DNA of 64,000 bases from Scytonema sp. UIC 10036. Lineage in GTDB: Bacteria; Cyanobacteriota; Cyanobacteriia; Cyanobacteriales; Nostocaceae. The position numbers and the translations under genes were made by a program. The notes under the pieces are model-generated. The model was given only the letters and a program-made list of their open reading frames with translations, was not told the origin of the DNA and did no database searches. The stretch is taken from positions 27,967 to 91,966 of the forward strand of contig NZ_WJFC01000029.1 in the NCBI RefSeq assembly GCF_009725235.1, given 5' to 3'. Positions 16,027 to 24,816 of this stretch are shown here, piece by piece; position 1 is the stretch's first letter, and each line of letters starts with the position of its first letter.

Positions 16027-16224
16027 GGAGAAAAGGTCGCCATTATCTGAACTGCTCGAGGTACTCACAAAGGCGAGATAAAATTGCTTAATCTCCCTCC
16101 AACATTCAAAACTGCATCTTGGGGTGGGATAACTATTTACCGCATTGTTGAAGGTAAGGTTGTTGAAGAGCAAGGACAAGATGCATTAGGTGTTTTTCAA
16201 CAACTTGGTTTAATTCCTTGCTGA
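16027..16224 (+). pseudogene. SnoaL-like ester cyclase, C-terminal remnant
   Basis: The frame reads GEKVAII-stop-TARGTHKGE, then LPPTFKTASWGGITIYRIVEGK, then VVEEQGQDALGVFQQLGLIPC and a natural stop. This is the typical end of SnoaL-like polyketide-cyclase/ester-cyclase proteins, with an in-frame TGA where the family has Trp. The N-terminal half is gone. Confidence 0.65.
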
Positions 16225-16325
16225 TAATTAGTGTTGTGTCGTCTTTTTGCCCCCATTAAAAAAATAACTTGGTGATGAGCTCTTAGCCCGACTCTAAAGT
16301 CAGGGCTAAATTCCTAGTTAACTAC

Positions 16326-17021
16326 TTAATTTCTAGATTTTACGAAATCCTTGCTAGTTCTTTGTCTGATAACCTTGGCAGGTATTCCTACAGCAACTGA
16401 GTAGGAAGGAATGTCTTTAGTGACAACTGCGCCTGCACCAATCACACTTCCCTTACCTATAGTGACTCCGTCTAAAACCGTCACCGCGTGTCCCAACCAG
16501 CAGTCATCTTCAATCGTAATTCCTTTACGAGTGATTCCCTGGGAAGAAATTTTCTGGGTAGGATCGTCAAAAATGTGATTGTTGGCAACAATTCCTGCGT
16601 GGGATGCAATGAGACAATCTTTACCAATTGTTATATTGCCGGGACCACCTATACAAACGCTAGAACCGATAAATGTACGTTCACCAATGTGGATCTGAGT
16701 ATTATCTAATGCTCCAATCTCTACGCTTTTTTCCAGGATAACTCCATCTGCCAGACAAACTCTATTGTTTTGATGCGATCCTGCATGTATACGCACATCT
16801 TTAAAAAGATAAACACCATTGCCTATTTCGATATATCTAGTGCTGATAAATTCAACACCGTTGTGGATATAAACAGAGTTACCTAGTTTGCCAAAAATAC
16901 TCTTGTACATTATGTTTCGTAACTTTGTTCCTAAGAGAATTGTAGGAACATCACCTAACAGAGTTGTTAGAAACATCTCTTCTAAACGCTTATATTTTGA
17001 AATAAATTGCTTGTCATTCAT
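16326..17021 (-). CDS. hexapeptide-repeat acyltransferase (left-handed beta helix)
   Basis: 231 residues with about ten isoleucine-patch hexapeptide turns (IGNGVYLF, VEIGALDN, IHIGERTF, ITIGKDCL, ITIEDDCW, VTIGKGSVIGAGAVVTKDI) and the usual C-terminal AVGIPAKVIRQR. The catalytic His is probably that in ASHAGIVANNHIF. This is the maltose/galactoside/virginiamycin O-acetyltransferase group that acetylates sugars in capsules or LPS with acetyl-CoA. The start ATG at 17021 follows a weak purine stretch. It is isolated from the polysaccharide cluster 12 kb away, so its acceptor is unknown. Confidence 0.85.
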   Translation of the reverse strand: MNDKQFISKYKRLEEMFLTTLLGDVPTILLGTKLRNIMYKSIFGKLGNSVYIHNGVEFISTRYIEIGNGVYLFKDVRIHAGSHQNNRVCLADGVILEKSVEIGALDNTQIHIGERTFIGSSVCIGGPGNITIGKDCLIASHAGIVANNHIFDDPTQKISSQGITRKGITIEDDCWLGHAVTVLDGVTIGKGSVIGAGAVVTKDIPSYSVAVGIPAKVIRQRTSKDFVKSRN

Positions 17022-17221
17022 AGTTCTAACACCTTAGTGAAGTTGTTTTTATTACTTTGGGTAGTTGTAAACTCTTGTTGAAATTGCGTCTACCTATTGT
17101 TCTTCGCACTTATCTGTCAAAAGCTACTCTTGAAATTATAAAACTAGTAAAAACTTCAAACAGATAAAGTCTAATTCCTGAGAGGATGTTTGAGAAATTT
17201 GACAAATAACTCTTGAGATCG

Positions 17222-17371
17222 GTCTCAAGACTGCTCGGATAAGAATTTTTGTAGGTTGGGTAAACCCGTGGAGAAACCCAACAAACGTCTGTAAATGTTG
17301 GGTTTCGTTCCTCAACCCAACCTACGTGTTTTCGCATTTTTAGGCTTAACCAATAAGTATTGAGACTAGTC
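17222..17371. mobile_element. MITE carrying the GTAGGTTGGGT palindrome (copy 1)
   Basis: Ends are TCTCAAGACT (from 17222) and AGTATTGAGA, inverted with one mismatch. The interior holds palindrome family D (17251-17325, GTAGGTTGGG...CCCAACCTAC) followed by GTGTTTTCGCATTTTTAGG, the same right half as the element at 59721. Another D-containing copy lies at 52860-53002. Confidence 0.6.
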
Positions 17372-17708
17372 TAGTCTAAGATTCAACCTCAAGGTAAAAA
17401 TCTAATTTCTCTTTGTTGCAAAGATTGATATCTTGTTAGCTCAATTTCAAAAAACAGGATTTTTGTGATTGTAGTTCAATAACTTGATGTGTTTCTATCC
17501 GAAAGTTTTGTTGTAACTGATTAACAACAAAATATAACTACAAAACGACAGTAAGTATTGAACTGTTCAATATCACAAACCAATCTTGAACTGTTTAGTT
17601 AAACAAATTACTCTTTCAACGCGATCGCATCTATTGAATTTCGGAAAATCCTATTTTCAAGATGTGAGTGTTGAAATTGCCATTGTATTTAGATACAAAA
17701 ACAGCACA

Positions 17709-17837
17709 TCACGGGGGAGTGTCACCAACTTCAGCCATCTCATTGAAGTTCACCATCGGTGCGTACAAATAAGCACTTCCCCGACTACTATAACGGCTTT
17801 CTTCTTGCCAGTTTCTAGAGTCTCGATCTGTAATCAT
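17709..17837 (-). CDS. possible 42-residue small protein or gene stub
   Basis: ATG 17837 opens MITDRDSRNWQEESRYSSRG, SAYLYAPMVNFNEMAEVGDT, PP and a stop. The composition is protein-like and unlike the surrounding AT-rich sequence. No partner gene, and not recognised. It may be the N-terminus of a lost gene. The rest of the 17022-18062 gap holds nothing else I can support. Confidence 0.25.
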   Translation of the reverse strand: MITDRDSRNWQEESRYSSRGSAYLYAPMVNFNEMAEVGDTPP

Positions 17838-18062
17838 GATGTGCAATAGTCATTTCTTAATTTAACAGAGAGAAAATCAGTACATAACTCACTATCAACC
17901 ATAGCAAACAGTTTGGGCACTAAATTTAAAGTACTGATAAAATATATAAAGTTTCTATGAAATCTTAAAAGAAATTTTACTGCTTGCTGTTAGTTTTACC
18001 GATAAATTTGATTTGGCTGAGTAATAATAGCAACAATTATTTTTGAAAATTCTGTTTCTCCG

Positions 18063-18680
18063 TCAGCGTGAGTCATCTCTCCTTTCGATATTTGTATTCC
18101 TATAATTTTGTCTGTTATTTCCTGTGGCGCAAGACCCTGCACCAGGATAAGAGGCATCGGCGAAAACAGCTAGGGTGTTATATTCTGGCTCGCCTTCACC
18201 ATAGTTCACTCGGAAGGTGTATAACTTTTTTTGTCCTTGCTTTTCAGTCACCACGGTGAGAAGTGTGGAGTTGGTGTTGGGAAGCCCAGGAATGTTAAGT
18301 TTTTGAATTCGTCTAAGGTGAATGACGCTTGCCGCTGAGTTTTCACAATCTCCTGTTTCTGAACCTTGTTGACCAGACTGCAAGCACATGGGACCATCAA
18401 AATCTAATGTGACTTTGGACGGATCGTCTAACCAAACTTTTTTAATTGTTTCTCCAGCCTGAATAAAGCTTAAGTTTGTTCCTTGCTGAAACCAAACTTT
18501 GATTTCGGGTATTGCGCCTCCTAAACCTTGAGCTTGGCAGGAAAATATGGAACGCAAAACGGCGTTGTTTGCTAACGCACTGCTGGCTAGCAATAATATT
18601 GCTGCTGAGAAAAAGAAAGGTACTAGAGGGAGGAGATAAGGATTGTATGGGGTTTGTTCTGGAATATGAGTGTTGTCGTT
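18063..18680 (-). CDS. VirB9/TraK-like component of a type IV secretion apparatus
   Basis: Last gene of the minus-strand operon. From ATG 18680 (MNDNTHIPEQ) it has one membrane/signal segment (LLPLVPFFFSAAILLLASSALA, cleavage likely after ALA). A beta-rich periplasmic domain follows (GTNLSFIQAGETIKKVWLDD, then NSTLLTVVTEKQGQKKLYTFRV), the pattern of VirB9/TraK N-terminal domains. The open frame extends to ATG 18806, overlapping the upstream stop, but those 42 codons cross a repeat hairpin (18752-18784), so 18680 is preferred. The VirB9 assignment is inferred from pattern and from its place after VirB10. Confidence 0.6.
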   Translation of the reverse strand, partial: NDNTHIPEQTPYNPYLLPLVPFFFSAAILLLASSALANNAVLRSIFSCQAQGLGGAIPEIKVWFQQGTNLSFIQAGETIKKVWLDDPSKVTLDFDGPMCLQSGQQGSETGDCENSAASVIHLRRIQKLNIPGLPNTNSTLLTVVTEKQGQKKLYTFRVNYGEGEPEYNTLAVFADASYPGAGSCATGNNRQNYRNTNIERRDDSR

Positions 18681-18751
18681 CATAATAACTTTTTGGGTTC
18701 TGAACCGCAGCCTGTAGCAGATGGACGCGGATTGTTTTAGGTAGGGCTGCA

Positions 18752-18784
18752 AGATATCCGACTTCTTTAAGAAGTCGGGTATCT
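18752..18784. repeat. palindrome GATATCCGACTTCTT/AAGAAGTCGGGTATC
   Basis: Sixteen-base arms with one mismatch and almost no loop, between the VirB10- and VirB9-like genes. The same core (CCGACTTCTT) occurs at 24579 and, inverted, at 24793, and resembles the hairpin at 59822-59868. Confidence 0.75.
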
Positions 18785-18802
18785 GAGCAAACTTGGTAGT
18801 CA

Positions 18803-20488
18803 TCAAAATTGCGTTGCTCGATTGACTCTAACTTCCATTTTTGTGCCTGCTGGTATCCACCAAATATTAGTTCTCTGCGCTTTTTGGGATTGTGCCTGTT
18901 GGCTGCGTCGCATTACCTCAGGAACGACAGATCTCATACCACCATCAAGAACTCCGGCTAGGAGATCTGGATCGGAGTTACTGTTAAAGCAGTACCTACT
19001 ACCATAACGAAGAATAGTGGGGTTGCCGTTTGCATCATTGTCATAATATGTATCTCTCTCGCACTTTTCCTTTGGGCGATTAATTAACTCTCCTGCTTTT
19101 TGAGCACCTCCCAAGGCGAACATTAATGCATCACGCCCAATGGATGAGCCTCCTCCACCGGAATACTGGGTTGCAACTGGGGGTTTACCACCAGCGCCAC
19201 TAATTATCAATGCATCTTGCGGTACGGATTTTTCTACTCGATCGCCATTGTCTTGCCAAACAACTTTATCTACATTAAGGTCTACCAACCCGCCTTCAGA
19301 AATAGAACGAATTTTAGTATGTAGTTCTGCGTTTGCTGGTATGACCTCAGAACCATCTTCGGCTTTTAATGCTTCCCTTAATTGCACTACAACTATTTGA
19401 TTATTACTATTGTTCTCACGGCTTCCCCTACTCACTGCTCCATACAACCCCTTTACCAAAGTAGCCTTGGCGCTACTTCCGACCACTGTTGATTTGGTTG
19501 CTTTGGTTCTCCTTTGTGCTATTAGGCTACCTGTAGAACTTTCTGGAGTTATTCTCACAGGCGGTCTGGGAGTGACCAGAGGTTGCGGGGCTGGTATCTC
19601 GTTTGCTCTACTAGCAATTGTTGCATTATTGGCATTTTGATTATCAGGGGTAGATACTTGACCGTAGCTACCCAGTTTTGCTAATCTCGCCCACTCCTGA
19701 AGGGGATCTGGTGTTGGTGGTGGAGTAAATTCTACAGATGGCTCAAGTGGGGGCGGAACTGGTGGTAGTTGGGTGGGTAGAGGGTTAGGTGTTCTGGCTA
19801 CAGCTTGCCGTACTCTAACGGGGCGATCGACTGTTACAATTCGATCTCGGTAAACAGTTCGCACGACGGGTGGTGCTGGTATCCTTTGTACTATCACCCT
19901 TGGTTGCTCTCTGGAAGAATCTCGCGCTTCCAACGGTGGATTCGGTCTAGCCGCAATTCGAGGAGTTTCTGGTTTTAAGTTTCTGAGTTGTTGTTGGGCT
20001 GCTTTGACTGCTAATGCTTGTTCGGTGAGGGCTAGTTTCGATTTCAGCGCTTCATTTTCTCTTTCTAGCTGCTCTAGGCGTGATTCTGGTTTGGGCTGCG
20101 GTGGTGCTTCCTGTATTGAACTGCGATTTTGAGTGCTGGGCTTATTGTTGGTTCCGCTCATTAACTGTGTCAAAAATGTGCCAGCAACGACAACTACAGC
20201 CAAAGTACCAGCCCCTACTACGCCCAGCTTGGCGAAGGGATTGGACGATAGGGGTTGCTTCGTTTGAAGTTCTTGTGGTTCTTGTGGTTCTTGTAGTTCA
20301 GAAAGGGATGGCTGTCTTACAGGAACTGAACCCTCGTCAGAAGAAGACGGAGATTCTTCTTCCAAGCCAACTAATCTTGCCATCCGTGCTTCTAAATCTG
20401 AAGAGTCTTCAAGTTGAAAATCCCCCGTATTATAAGGGGTATCTTCTGAACTACTGATAGATGGAGAGGGATTTTTGTATGTAGTCAT
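18803..20488 (-). CDS. VirB10/TraB-like channel scaffold protein
   Basis: 561 residues in VirB10 order: a cytoplasmic acidic, Ser/Pro-rich N-terminus (1-85); one membrane helix (about 88-110, GVVGAGTLAVVVVAGTFLT); a periplasmic coiled coil (ESRLEQLERENEALKSKLA); a long Pro-rich spacer (LPTQLPPVPPPLEPSVEFTP, PPTPDP); and a C-terminal domain (from ~310) with AKATLVKGLYGAVSR and IPANAELHTKIRSISEGGLV, the TrbI/VirB10 signature region. Such proteins span both membranes and sense ATP use. It lies 29 bases after the VirB8-like gene and is followed by the VirB9-like gene. Confidence 0.75.
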   Translation of the reverse strand: MTTYKNPSPSISSSEDTPYNTGDFQLEDSSDLEARMARLVGLEEESPSSSDEGSVPVRQPSLSELQEPQEPQELQTKQPLSSNPFAKLGVVGAGTLAVVVVAGTFLTQLMSGTNNKPSTQNRSSIQEAPPQPKPESRLEQLERENEALKSKLALTEQALAVKAAQQQLRNLKPETPRIAARPNPPLEARDSSREQPRVIVQRIPAPPVVRTVYRDRIVTVDRPVRVRQAVARTPNPLPTQLPPVPPPLEPSVEFTPPPTPDPLQEWARLAKLGSYGQVSTPDNQNANNATIASRANEIPAPQPLVTPRPPVRITPESSTGSLIAQRRTKATKSTVVGSSAKATLVKGLYGAVSRGSRENNSNNQIVVVQLREALKAEDGSEVIPANAELHTKIRSISEGGLVDLNVDKVVWQDNGDRVEKSVPQDALIISGAGGKPPVATQYSGGGGSSIGRDALMFALGGAQKAGELINRPKEKCERDTYYDNDANGNPTILRYGSRYCFNSNSDPDLLAGVLDGGMRSVVPEVMRRSQQAQSQKAQRTNIWWIPAGTKMEVRVNRATQF

Positions 20489-20516
20489 TGTATTATTGAT
20501 GTCAATAAGCTTTAGT

Positions 20517-21203
20517 TTAAGAACACTTTTGATCCGTTATCTCACATATATTGTATATTTCTAGCTTTGCTTCACCAAGGCGATGCACGGCTAAATCTAT
20601 AGGAAGTGGGACTTTGGGTAGAGATGTTGCCTGTTCCTCTATTGCTTGGACTAAAATTTGTTTCCGAAAAGGAGTTGTCTCTCCTAAGGGGTCAGAACTT
20701 GTAAAAACTATGTGATTGCCAATGACCTCTACCTTCCACTTGCCATCCTCACCCTCAATCTTTGTTGGTGCTGAAATTCTTTGTACCACCAATACAGATT
20801 CTGTTCCTTTGTTGATATTTCCCGCTTGATTTTCTGGGATTAATTTATTAACTTCTGGCTCGAACCTCTGCTGTGCTTTGCCTGCTAGTAATTGAGAACT
20901 CAATTGCCAAACTGTTCTTGGCGGCTGTTTTTGCGACCAGGTCAGCATTAAGGTCATGGTTTCACCCACAAAGCGTCGGATCGTCTCTGGGTTTCGCTCT
21001 AAATTCTGTTTGGGGTCTGCTGTTATGGCACTACCATCAGCAAGTTGCACCAAACTTTGAGTTGTATTTCTACGATTCAACTGCTGCAACATCGAACCAT
21101 GAAACAAGAGTACTAACAAAGCTAACAGATTTAGACCGAATGTTGCTACTGCTAACAGTGGTAATATATTGGTTTTTTTGTTTTCTTGTTTAAGTAACTG
21201 CAT
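20517..21203 (-). CDS. VirB8/TraE-like protein, paralogue 2
   Basis: 228 residues: one N-terminal membrane helix (about 14-37, LPLLAVATFGLNLLALLVLL) and a periplasmic domain. It shares with the preceding gene the block VQLADGSAITA...ERNPETIRRFVGETMTLMLTWSQ, so the two are diverged duplicates. TraE/VirB8 proteins form the inner-membrane periplasmic arch of conjugation channels. No catalytic motif is expected. Its 5' leader (21205-21257) consists of a TTATTGG heptamer array. The VirB8 identity is inferred from topology and operon position. Confidence 0.6.
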   Translation of the reverse strand: MQLLKQENKKTNILPLLAVATFGLNLLALLVLLFHGSMLQQLNRRNTTQSLVQLADGSAITADPKQNLERNPETIRRFVGETMTLMLTWSQKQPPRTVWQLSSQLLAGKAQQRFEPEVNKLIPENQAGNINKGTESVLVVQRISAPTKIEGEDGKWKVEVIGNHIVFTSSDPLGETTPFRKQILVQAIEEQATSLPKVPLPIDLAVHRLGEAKLEIYNICEITDQKCS

Positions 21204-21204
21204 T

Positions 21205-21257
21205 TGTTATTGTTATTGGTTATTGTTATTGGTTATTGGTTATTGGTTATTGGTTAT
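21205..21257. repeat. TTATTGG heptamer array
   Basis: About seven units of TTATTGG/TTGTTA immediately upstream of the VirB8-like start at 21203, so it forms the leader and may displace the ribosome binding site or affect translation. Confidence 0.85.
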
Positions 21258-21362
21258 TTGTAGGATTTTTAGCGGTTTTTCATACCTTTACATAGTTCTG
21301 GTTTTTATTTTCTACTCACCATTGATAATTTAACTATTCGTTTTTTTTAAATAACTTTTGTT

Positions 21363-22214
21363 TTATCTAATAAAGCTTCCGGATTTTTCTATATTTTCTT
21401 GGCAAGAATTGTTTCCTGTTGAACCTCCATATCCATCTAGCAAACACAAATTCCTTATTTCGGATATCTCCATCTTTTCAGCCCGTATTGCGTAAACGGC
21501 TTTTTGTAAGTCGGTCATCAAGTCGGCTTGTGGATGTGTAAAAGTATTGACTGCTCTCACAATCACATCTTTATTAAAAGGAACTATGACTTTTTTATCT
21601 TCTTGAAAACGCTTCTTTTGGACAAGATCTGCAACTATACCAACTCGCCACAATCCTGGCTCTATTTTTTCAGGACGGGAAACTTGTTTGATAATTAACT
21701 GCCCTGACATGGCTTGGCTTGGATTGTTGGAAAAGACTTCTAGTGGGGTTAGATCTGCAATTTGTCTTAAAAAATCTGTGCGTAAATCTTCTGATAAGGC
21801 AAAACTGGCAATCCAACTGCTTGTGGTAACTTTTTTGTTGAAGCCTTGTGGTGCTTTAATAGATATTCCTTCATCTGGTATGGGTTTTGTTGCTTGTTCT
21901 ACGGTTTGTACTGGTAGCGTTCCAGACCAGTTAAACAGTGATGCCATCGTATTAGTGACAAATTGCCGAATTGCTTGTGGTTCTCGTTCTAAATCTTCGG
22001 CTTCAGTAATAGCGACTGGTTTACCATCAATGAGTTGTACAAAGGTAGGAGATTTTTCCAAGCTGAGTTTGCGAATAGTCAATCCTTGAACGACAAGAAG
22101 AAATATAACGAATAAGTGCAAACCGAAGGTGAAGAAGGCAAAGGCTCCCAAAACACTCCCAGTTCGTTTTTTTCTTTTTTCTAGTAAACTTACCATTGAT
22201 TCATCCCCCCGCAA
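21363..22214 (-). CDS. VirB8/TraE-like protein, paralogue 1
   Basis: 283 residues: an N-terminal positively charged stretch (LEKRKKRTGS), one membrane helix (about 20-45, VLGAFAFFTFGLHLFVIFLL) and a periplasmic domain starting FVQLIDGKPVAITEAEDLER, then EPQAIRQFVTNTMASLFNWSG, paralogous to the next gene. The C-terminal half (QLIIKQVSRPEKIEPGLWRV) is beta-rich. ATG at 22196 (MVSLLEKRKKR) is an alternative start. It is separated from its paralogue by about 160 bases of AT-rich DNA plus the heptamer array. Confidence 0.6.
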   Translation of the reverse strand: MRGDESMVSLLEKRKKRTGSVLGAFAFFTFGLHLFVIFLLVVQGLTIRKLSLEKSPTFVQLIDGKPVAITEAEDLEREPQAIRQFVTNTMASLFNWSGTLPVQTVEQATKPIPDEGISIKAPQGFNKKVTTSSWIASFALSEDLRTDFLRQIADLTPLEVFSNNPSQAMSGQLIIKQVSRPEKIEPGLWRVGIVADLVQKKRFQEDKKVIVPFNKDVIVRAVNTFTHPQADLMTDLQKAVYAIRAEKMEISEIRNLCLLDGYGGSTGNNSCQENIEKSGSFIR

Positions 22215-22339
22215 TCCGAACTACTTGGAGCTAGTCTTTATTATAGGTATACAATCCAACATAACGCTATACCGACTTGATGGGCGATTTTGGGAATTGC
22301 GATTTCAGCTTTGCAAGCGCTCTCCCGTACACTCACACC

Positions 22340-23389
22340 CTAAATCCTGTCTCTCACTAACGAAGTTGTATTGCTGATAGTGTTGAATACTGTCAATCCC
22401 CCAAGCCCAGCCAAAACTAAAGATAAAATTGGTGCTAAAATTCCCAAAAAAATGATAAACCACATTAAGTCTGGATCTGCACTTACATCTTCTGCTGGTC
22501 CGTTAATAATCACCGCTGCTGTTAACACAGCGATAATACTGAATGAAATTTTAGCAATTCCTACAGATAAAAACCCTGTCAGCCAAGCAAAAATTGGTTT
22601 TCCAGATACAGGTAGCAAAGATCCACCTACAGCTAGGGGTCCCAATACTGCTAGCAAAAGCATCGTAGATTCTATCAGATTCTGAAAAGCAAATTGTAAA
22701 GAAATTAAAAAACTTTTAATACTTGTTTGTACTGTCCCACCCACGAAAGAGTTTAGTGCAAGTTCCGATTCATTCCCTGGATTATCTAGAACTAAATTCA
22801 CTTTAGTTTCTAGTCTATATATCCAAGTTTTATCTCCATACAAACTCCTATAATCCACCCAAAGAGAATCAATTTTTTTCCTAGCTTCTGTAAAGCATTG
22901 AGTTTGCTGTATGCCAGTTAGTGTCTGACAAGGACGCAAGTAAGATCCTGCAATTTCTTCTGCAATGCTCAAATTGAGAGCTTGCTGGTAAGTTTGATTG
23001 CTGTCACCTGCTTGCACGACTTGCTGATTCACATTATTAATAAAATTCCGCAACCCCAGTGTCAGATTCGACAGTATAGTTCCATTCCCAGGATTCGCTA
23101 ACAGTATGACGACAATAAATGGCCAAATCAATGCTGAGAGAGGGCGTGAATATTCGTTATCTAAGACATCTCTCAGCCATTGCATCATAAAAAACAGCAA
23201 AGTTCCTACTGCAAAAAAGATACCTAAATTTGTAAGCGAACCATACAAATTGTTACTGGTATTATTTTGTAATAAATCTACCCATTGAGCGTTCCAACTA
23301 TCAGCAAGACTTTGTGTAGTTGTTGCACCTCCGCTGAGAATATCATTAACAATAATTTGTGCGAAAACATTCAAACTATCCAGCCACAT
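22340..23389 (-). CDS. VirB6/TrbL-like polytopic membrane protein
   Basis: 349 residues with about seven hydrophobic helices: a pair near 50-110 (LGIFFAVGTLLFFMMQWL, LSALIWPFIVVILLANP), a long periplasmic loop with a cysteine pair (CQTLTGIQQTQC), then a cluster in the C-terminal half (LLLAVLGPLAVGGSLLPV, WFIIFLGILAPILSLVLAGL). Topology and position before the VirB8-like genes fit VirB6/TrbL, the inner-membrane channel subunit. Start ATG at 23389; the leader is invaded by repeat family A (23438-23624). Confidence 0.65.
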   Translation of the reverse strand: MWLDSLNVFAQIIVNDILSGGATTTQSLADSWNAQWVDLLQNNTSNNLYGSLTNLGIFFAVGTLLFFMMQWLRDVLDNEYSRPLSALIWPFIVVILLANPGNGTILSNLTLGLRNFINNVNQQVVQAGDSNQTYQQALNLSIAEEIAGSYLRPCQTLTGIQQTQCFTEARKKIDSLWVDYRSLYGDKTWIYRLETKVNLVLDNPGNESELALNSFVGGTVQTSIKSFLISLQFAFQNLIESTMLLLAVLGPLAVGGSLLPVSGKPIFAWLTGFLSVGIAKISFSIIAVLTAAVIINGPAEDVSADPDLMWFIIFLGILAPILSLVLAGLGGLTVFNTISNTTSLVRDRI

Positions 23390-23437
23390 TTTTGTTCTCC
23401 ATATCTCACTTTCGTTCCTCCCGTTCCTCTCCTTCCT

Positions 23438-23624
23438 CTCGTTCCCAGGCTCTGCCTGGGAATGCCTTAAGCGAGGCTCTGCCTCGCATTAACCATAGTT
23501 TTCTAACTATGATAATCAAGGCGGCTTATACCCAAGAATCTTTCCCGACTTAGTCTAGCAACAAGTATAAACTCTTGAGGCAGAGCCTCGCGGGTAGCAT
23601 TCCCAGGTAGAACCTGGGAACGAG
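23438..23624. repeat. interspersed palindromic repeat, family A copy 2 (split by a central insert)
   Basis: The left half CTCGTTCCCAGGCTCTGCCTGGGAATGC...GCGAGGCTCTGCCTCGC (to about 23492) and the right half GAGGCAGAGCCTCGC...CCTGGGAACGAG (from about 23576) are separated by about 80 unrelated bases. It lies between the VirB5- and VirB6-like genes. Confidence 0.85.
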
Positions 23625-23653
23625 GGTACTAGGGGAGTATGGAAATGAATTAG

Positions 23654-24526
23654 TCACTGGTCACTGGTCACTGTCGATCTAACTCCTAGCAAATCTGCTT
23701 GAGAGGTTGCTCTCAAAAGTTGCGCCGCTTCTGCGGATGCATCAACTCTTCTAGCACGATTCGCCTCTTCCATCTGCTGAGAAATATTTGCTAGATTCAA
23801 GTTTGAGTATTGTTGAAACTGGTTCCCTTGTATTGTCAGCCCAAGCGTTGCCCCCAGCATTTTTGATTGCTCGCGCTGAATTATGAGGTTTTGTAACTGC
23901 ATATTTGCTTGAGTTACATTGGAACAATTGGCAGCAGCGCTAGCAGCGTTACCAGTATTACCAGTACCACCACTTACAGCCTGACAAGCAGTGGAGACAA
24001 TTTGATCCAGGATGCTTTTGCTTTCTTCAGCACTTTCTACAGCTTTCTCAATGGTTTCAACAGAATTCTCGACATTTTCTAACTTCGCTTTTGACCGTTC
24101 TTGTCCTCGTTCGCCCAAAACACTTTCCACGACACCACGGGTAATTTGGCGCTCGATTTCATTAGCGGCTATTGTTGCTTGTACTCCTGGATTGTTTTCA
24201 AAAGTGCCTGCAGAATTGTCAAACACTCGCTCGCGAAAGCGATTTCCTGCTGCAATTGGGTTAGGTGTTCTGCCTTCTTGGATATAATAAGATGTGGAAT
24301 AATCGATCGCATCTTTAATTTCGGATTCTACAACTCTTGCGGGGTTGGGGATATTATCATAATTATTGCCGGGATAAGTTTCATTTCCCAAGTAAGATTG
24401 TAAATCTCTCGCATACTCTTGAAAGTCCTCCCAAACCTTCCCTAATGATGGTTGGGTAAATTGCGCCATGGCTGGTAACATTCCCAGTAATGCTAAAGAA
24501 GAAGCCAAAAGAATAGTTTTTTTCAT
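23654..24526 (-). CDS. VirB5/TrbJ-like secreted protein
   Basis: 290 residues with a classical signal peptide (MKKTILLASSLALLGMLPAMAQ, cleavage after AMA) and a mature helical protein rich in Gln, Asn and Ser. It has a coiled-coil stretch (ENVENSVETIEKAVESAEES) and a Gly/Asn/Ala linker (SGGTGNTGNAASAAANCSN). TrbJ/VirB5 proteins are helical periplasmic pilus-tip adhesins encoded next to VirB6, as here. The C-terminus overlaps a short TCACTGG tandem repeat (23652-23676), so its last residues (VTSDQ) may be repeat-derived. Confidence 0.6.
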   Translation of the reverse strand: MKKTILLASSLALLGMLPAMAQFTQPSLGKVWEDFQEYARDLQSYLGNETYPGNNYDNIPNPARVVESEIKDAIDYSTSYYIQEGRTPNPIAAGNRFRERVFDNSAGTFENNPGVQATIAANEIERQITRGVVESVLGERGQERSKAKLENVENSVETIEKAVESAEESKSILDQIVSTACQAVSGGTGNTGNAASAAANCSNVTQANMQLQNLIIQREQSKMLGATLGLTIQGNQFQQYSNLNLANISQQMEEANRARRVDASAEAAQLLRATSQADLLGVRSTVTSDQ

Positions 24527-24536
24527 AATTAATTAG

Positions 24537-24562
24537 GGGTGTTAGGGGTTAGGGGTTAGGGA
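24537..24562. repeat. GGGTTAG heptamer array
   Basis: Three to four GGGGTTA-type units upstream of the VirB5-like gene, the third heptamer class in this operon. Confidence 0.7.
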
Positions 24563-24578
24563 AGAGAAATTTTCTTCA

Positions 24579-24805
24579 GATCCCCGACTTCTTAAAGGAT
24601 ACAGCTGGTCAATTGGGTGAGACCCCTTATTGGCTACTGTCTCGCCTCTCGTTCCCAGGTAGAACCTGGGAATGCGTATTGCGAGGCTCTGCCTCGCGCA
24701 AGCAGCAGCTCTAAGACAGGAGGCGGAGCCTCCCTTAAGGCATTCCCAGGCGGAGCCTGGGAACGAGGTGGGGGATCAGATCTATCATTTAAAAAGTCGG
24801 GGATC
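24579..24805. repeat. composite repeat: family A copy 3 nested between inverted GATCCCCGACTT ends
   Basis: The outer arms GATCCCCGACTTCTT (24579-24593) and AAAGTCGGGGATC (24793-24805) are inverted. Inside them a full family A palindrome runs from CTCGTTCCCAGG (24648) to CCTGGGAACGAG (24767). It sits between the VirB4- and VirB5-like genes. Confidence 0.8.
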
Positions 24806-24816
24806 TCGCAGTAGCC

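Noticed and set aside
17110..17337. 75-residue minus-strand frame containing VGWVEERNPTF
   Set aside because: It is the well-known translation of palindrome family D, not a gene.
17586..17849. 87-residue plus-strand frame
   Set aside because: Low-quality composition; the opposite strand of its second half looks more protein-like.
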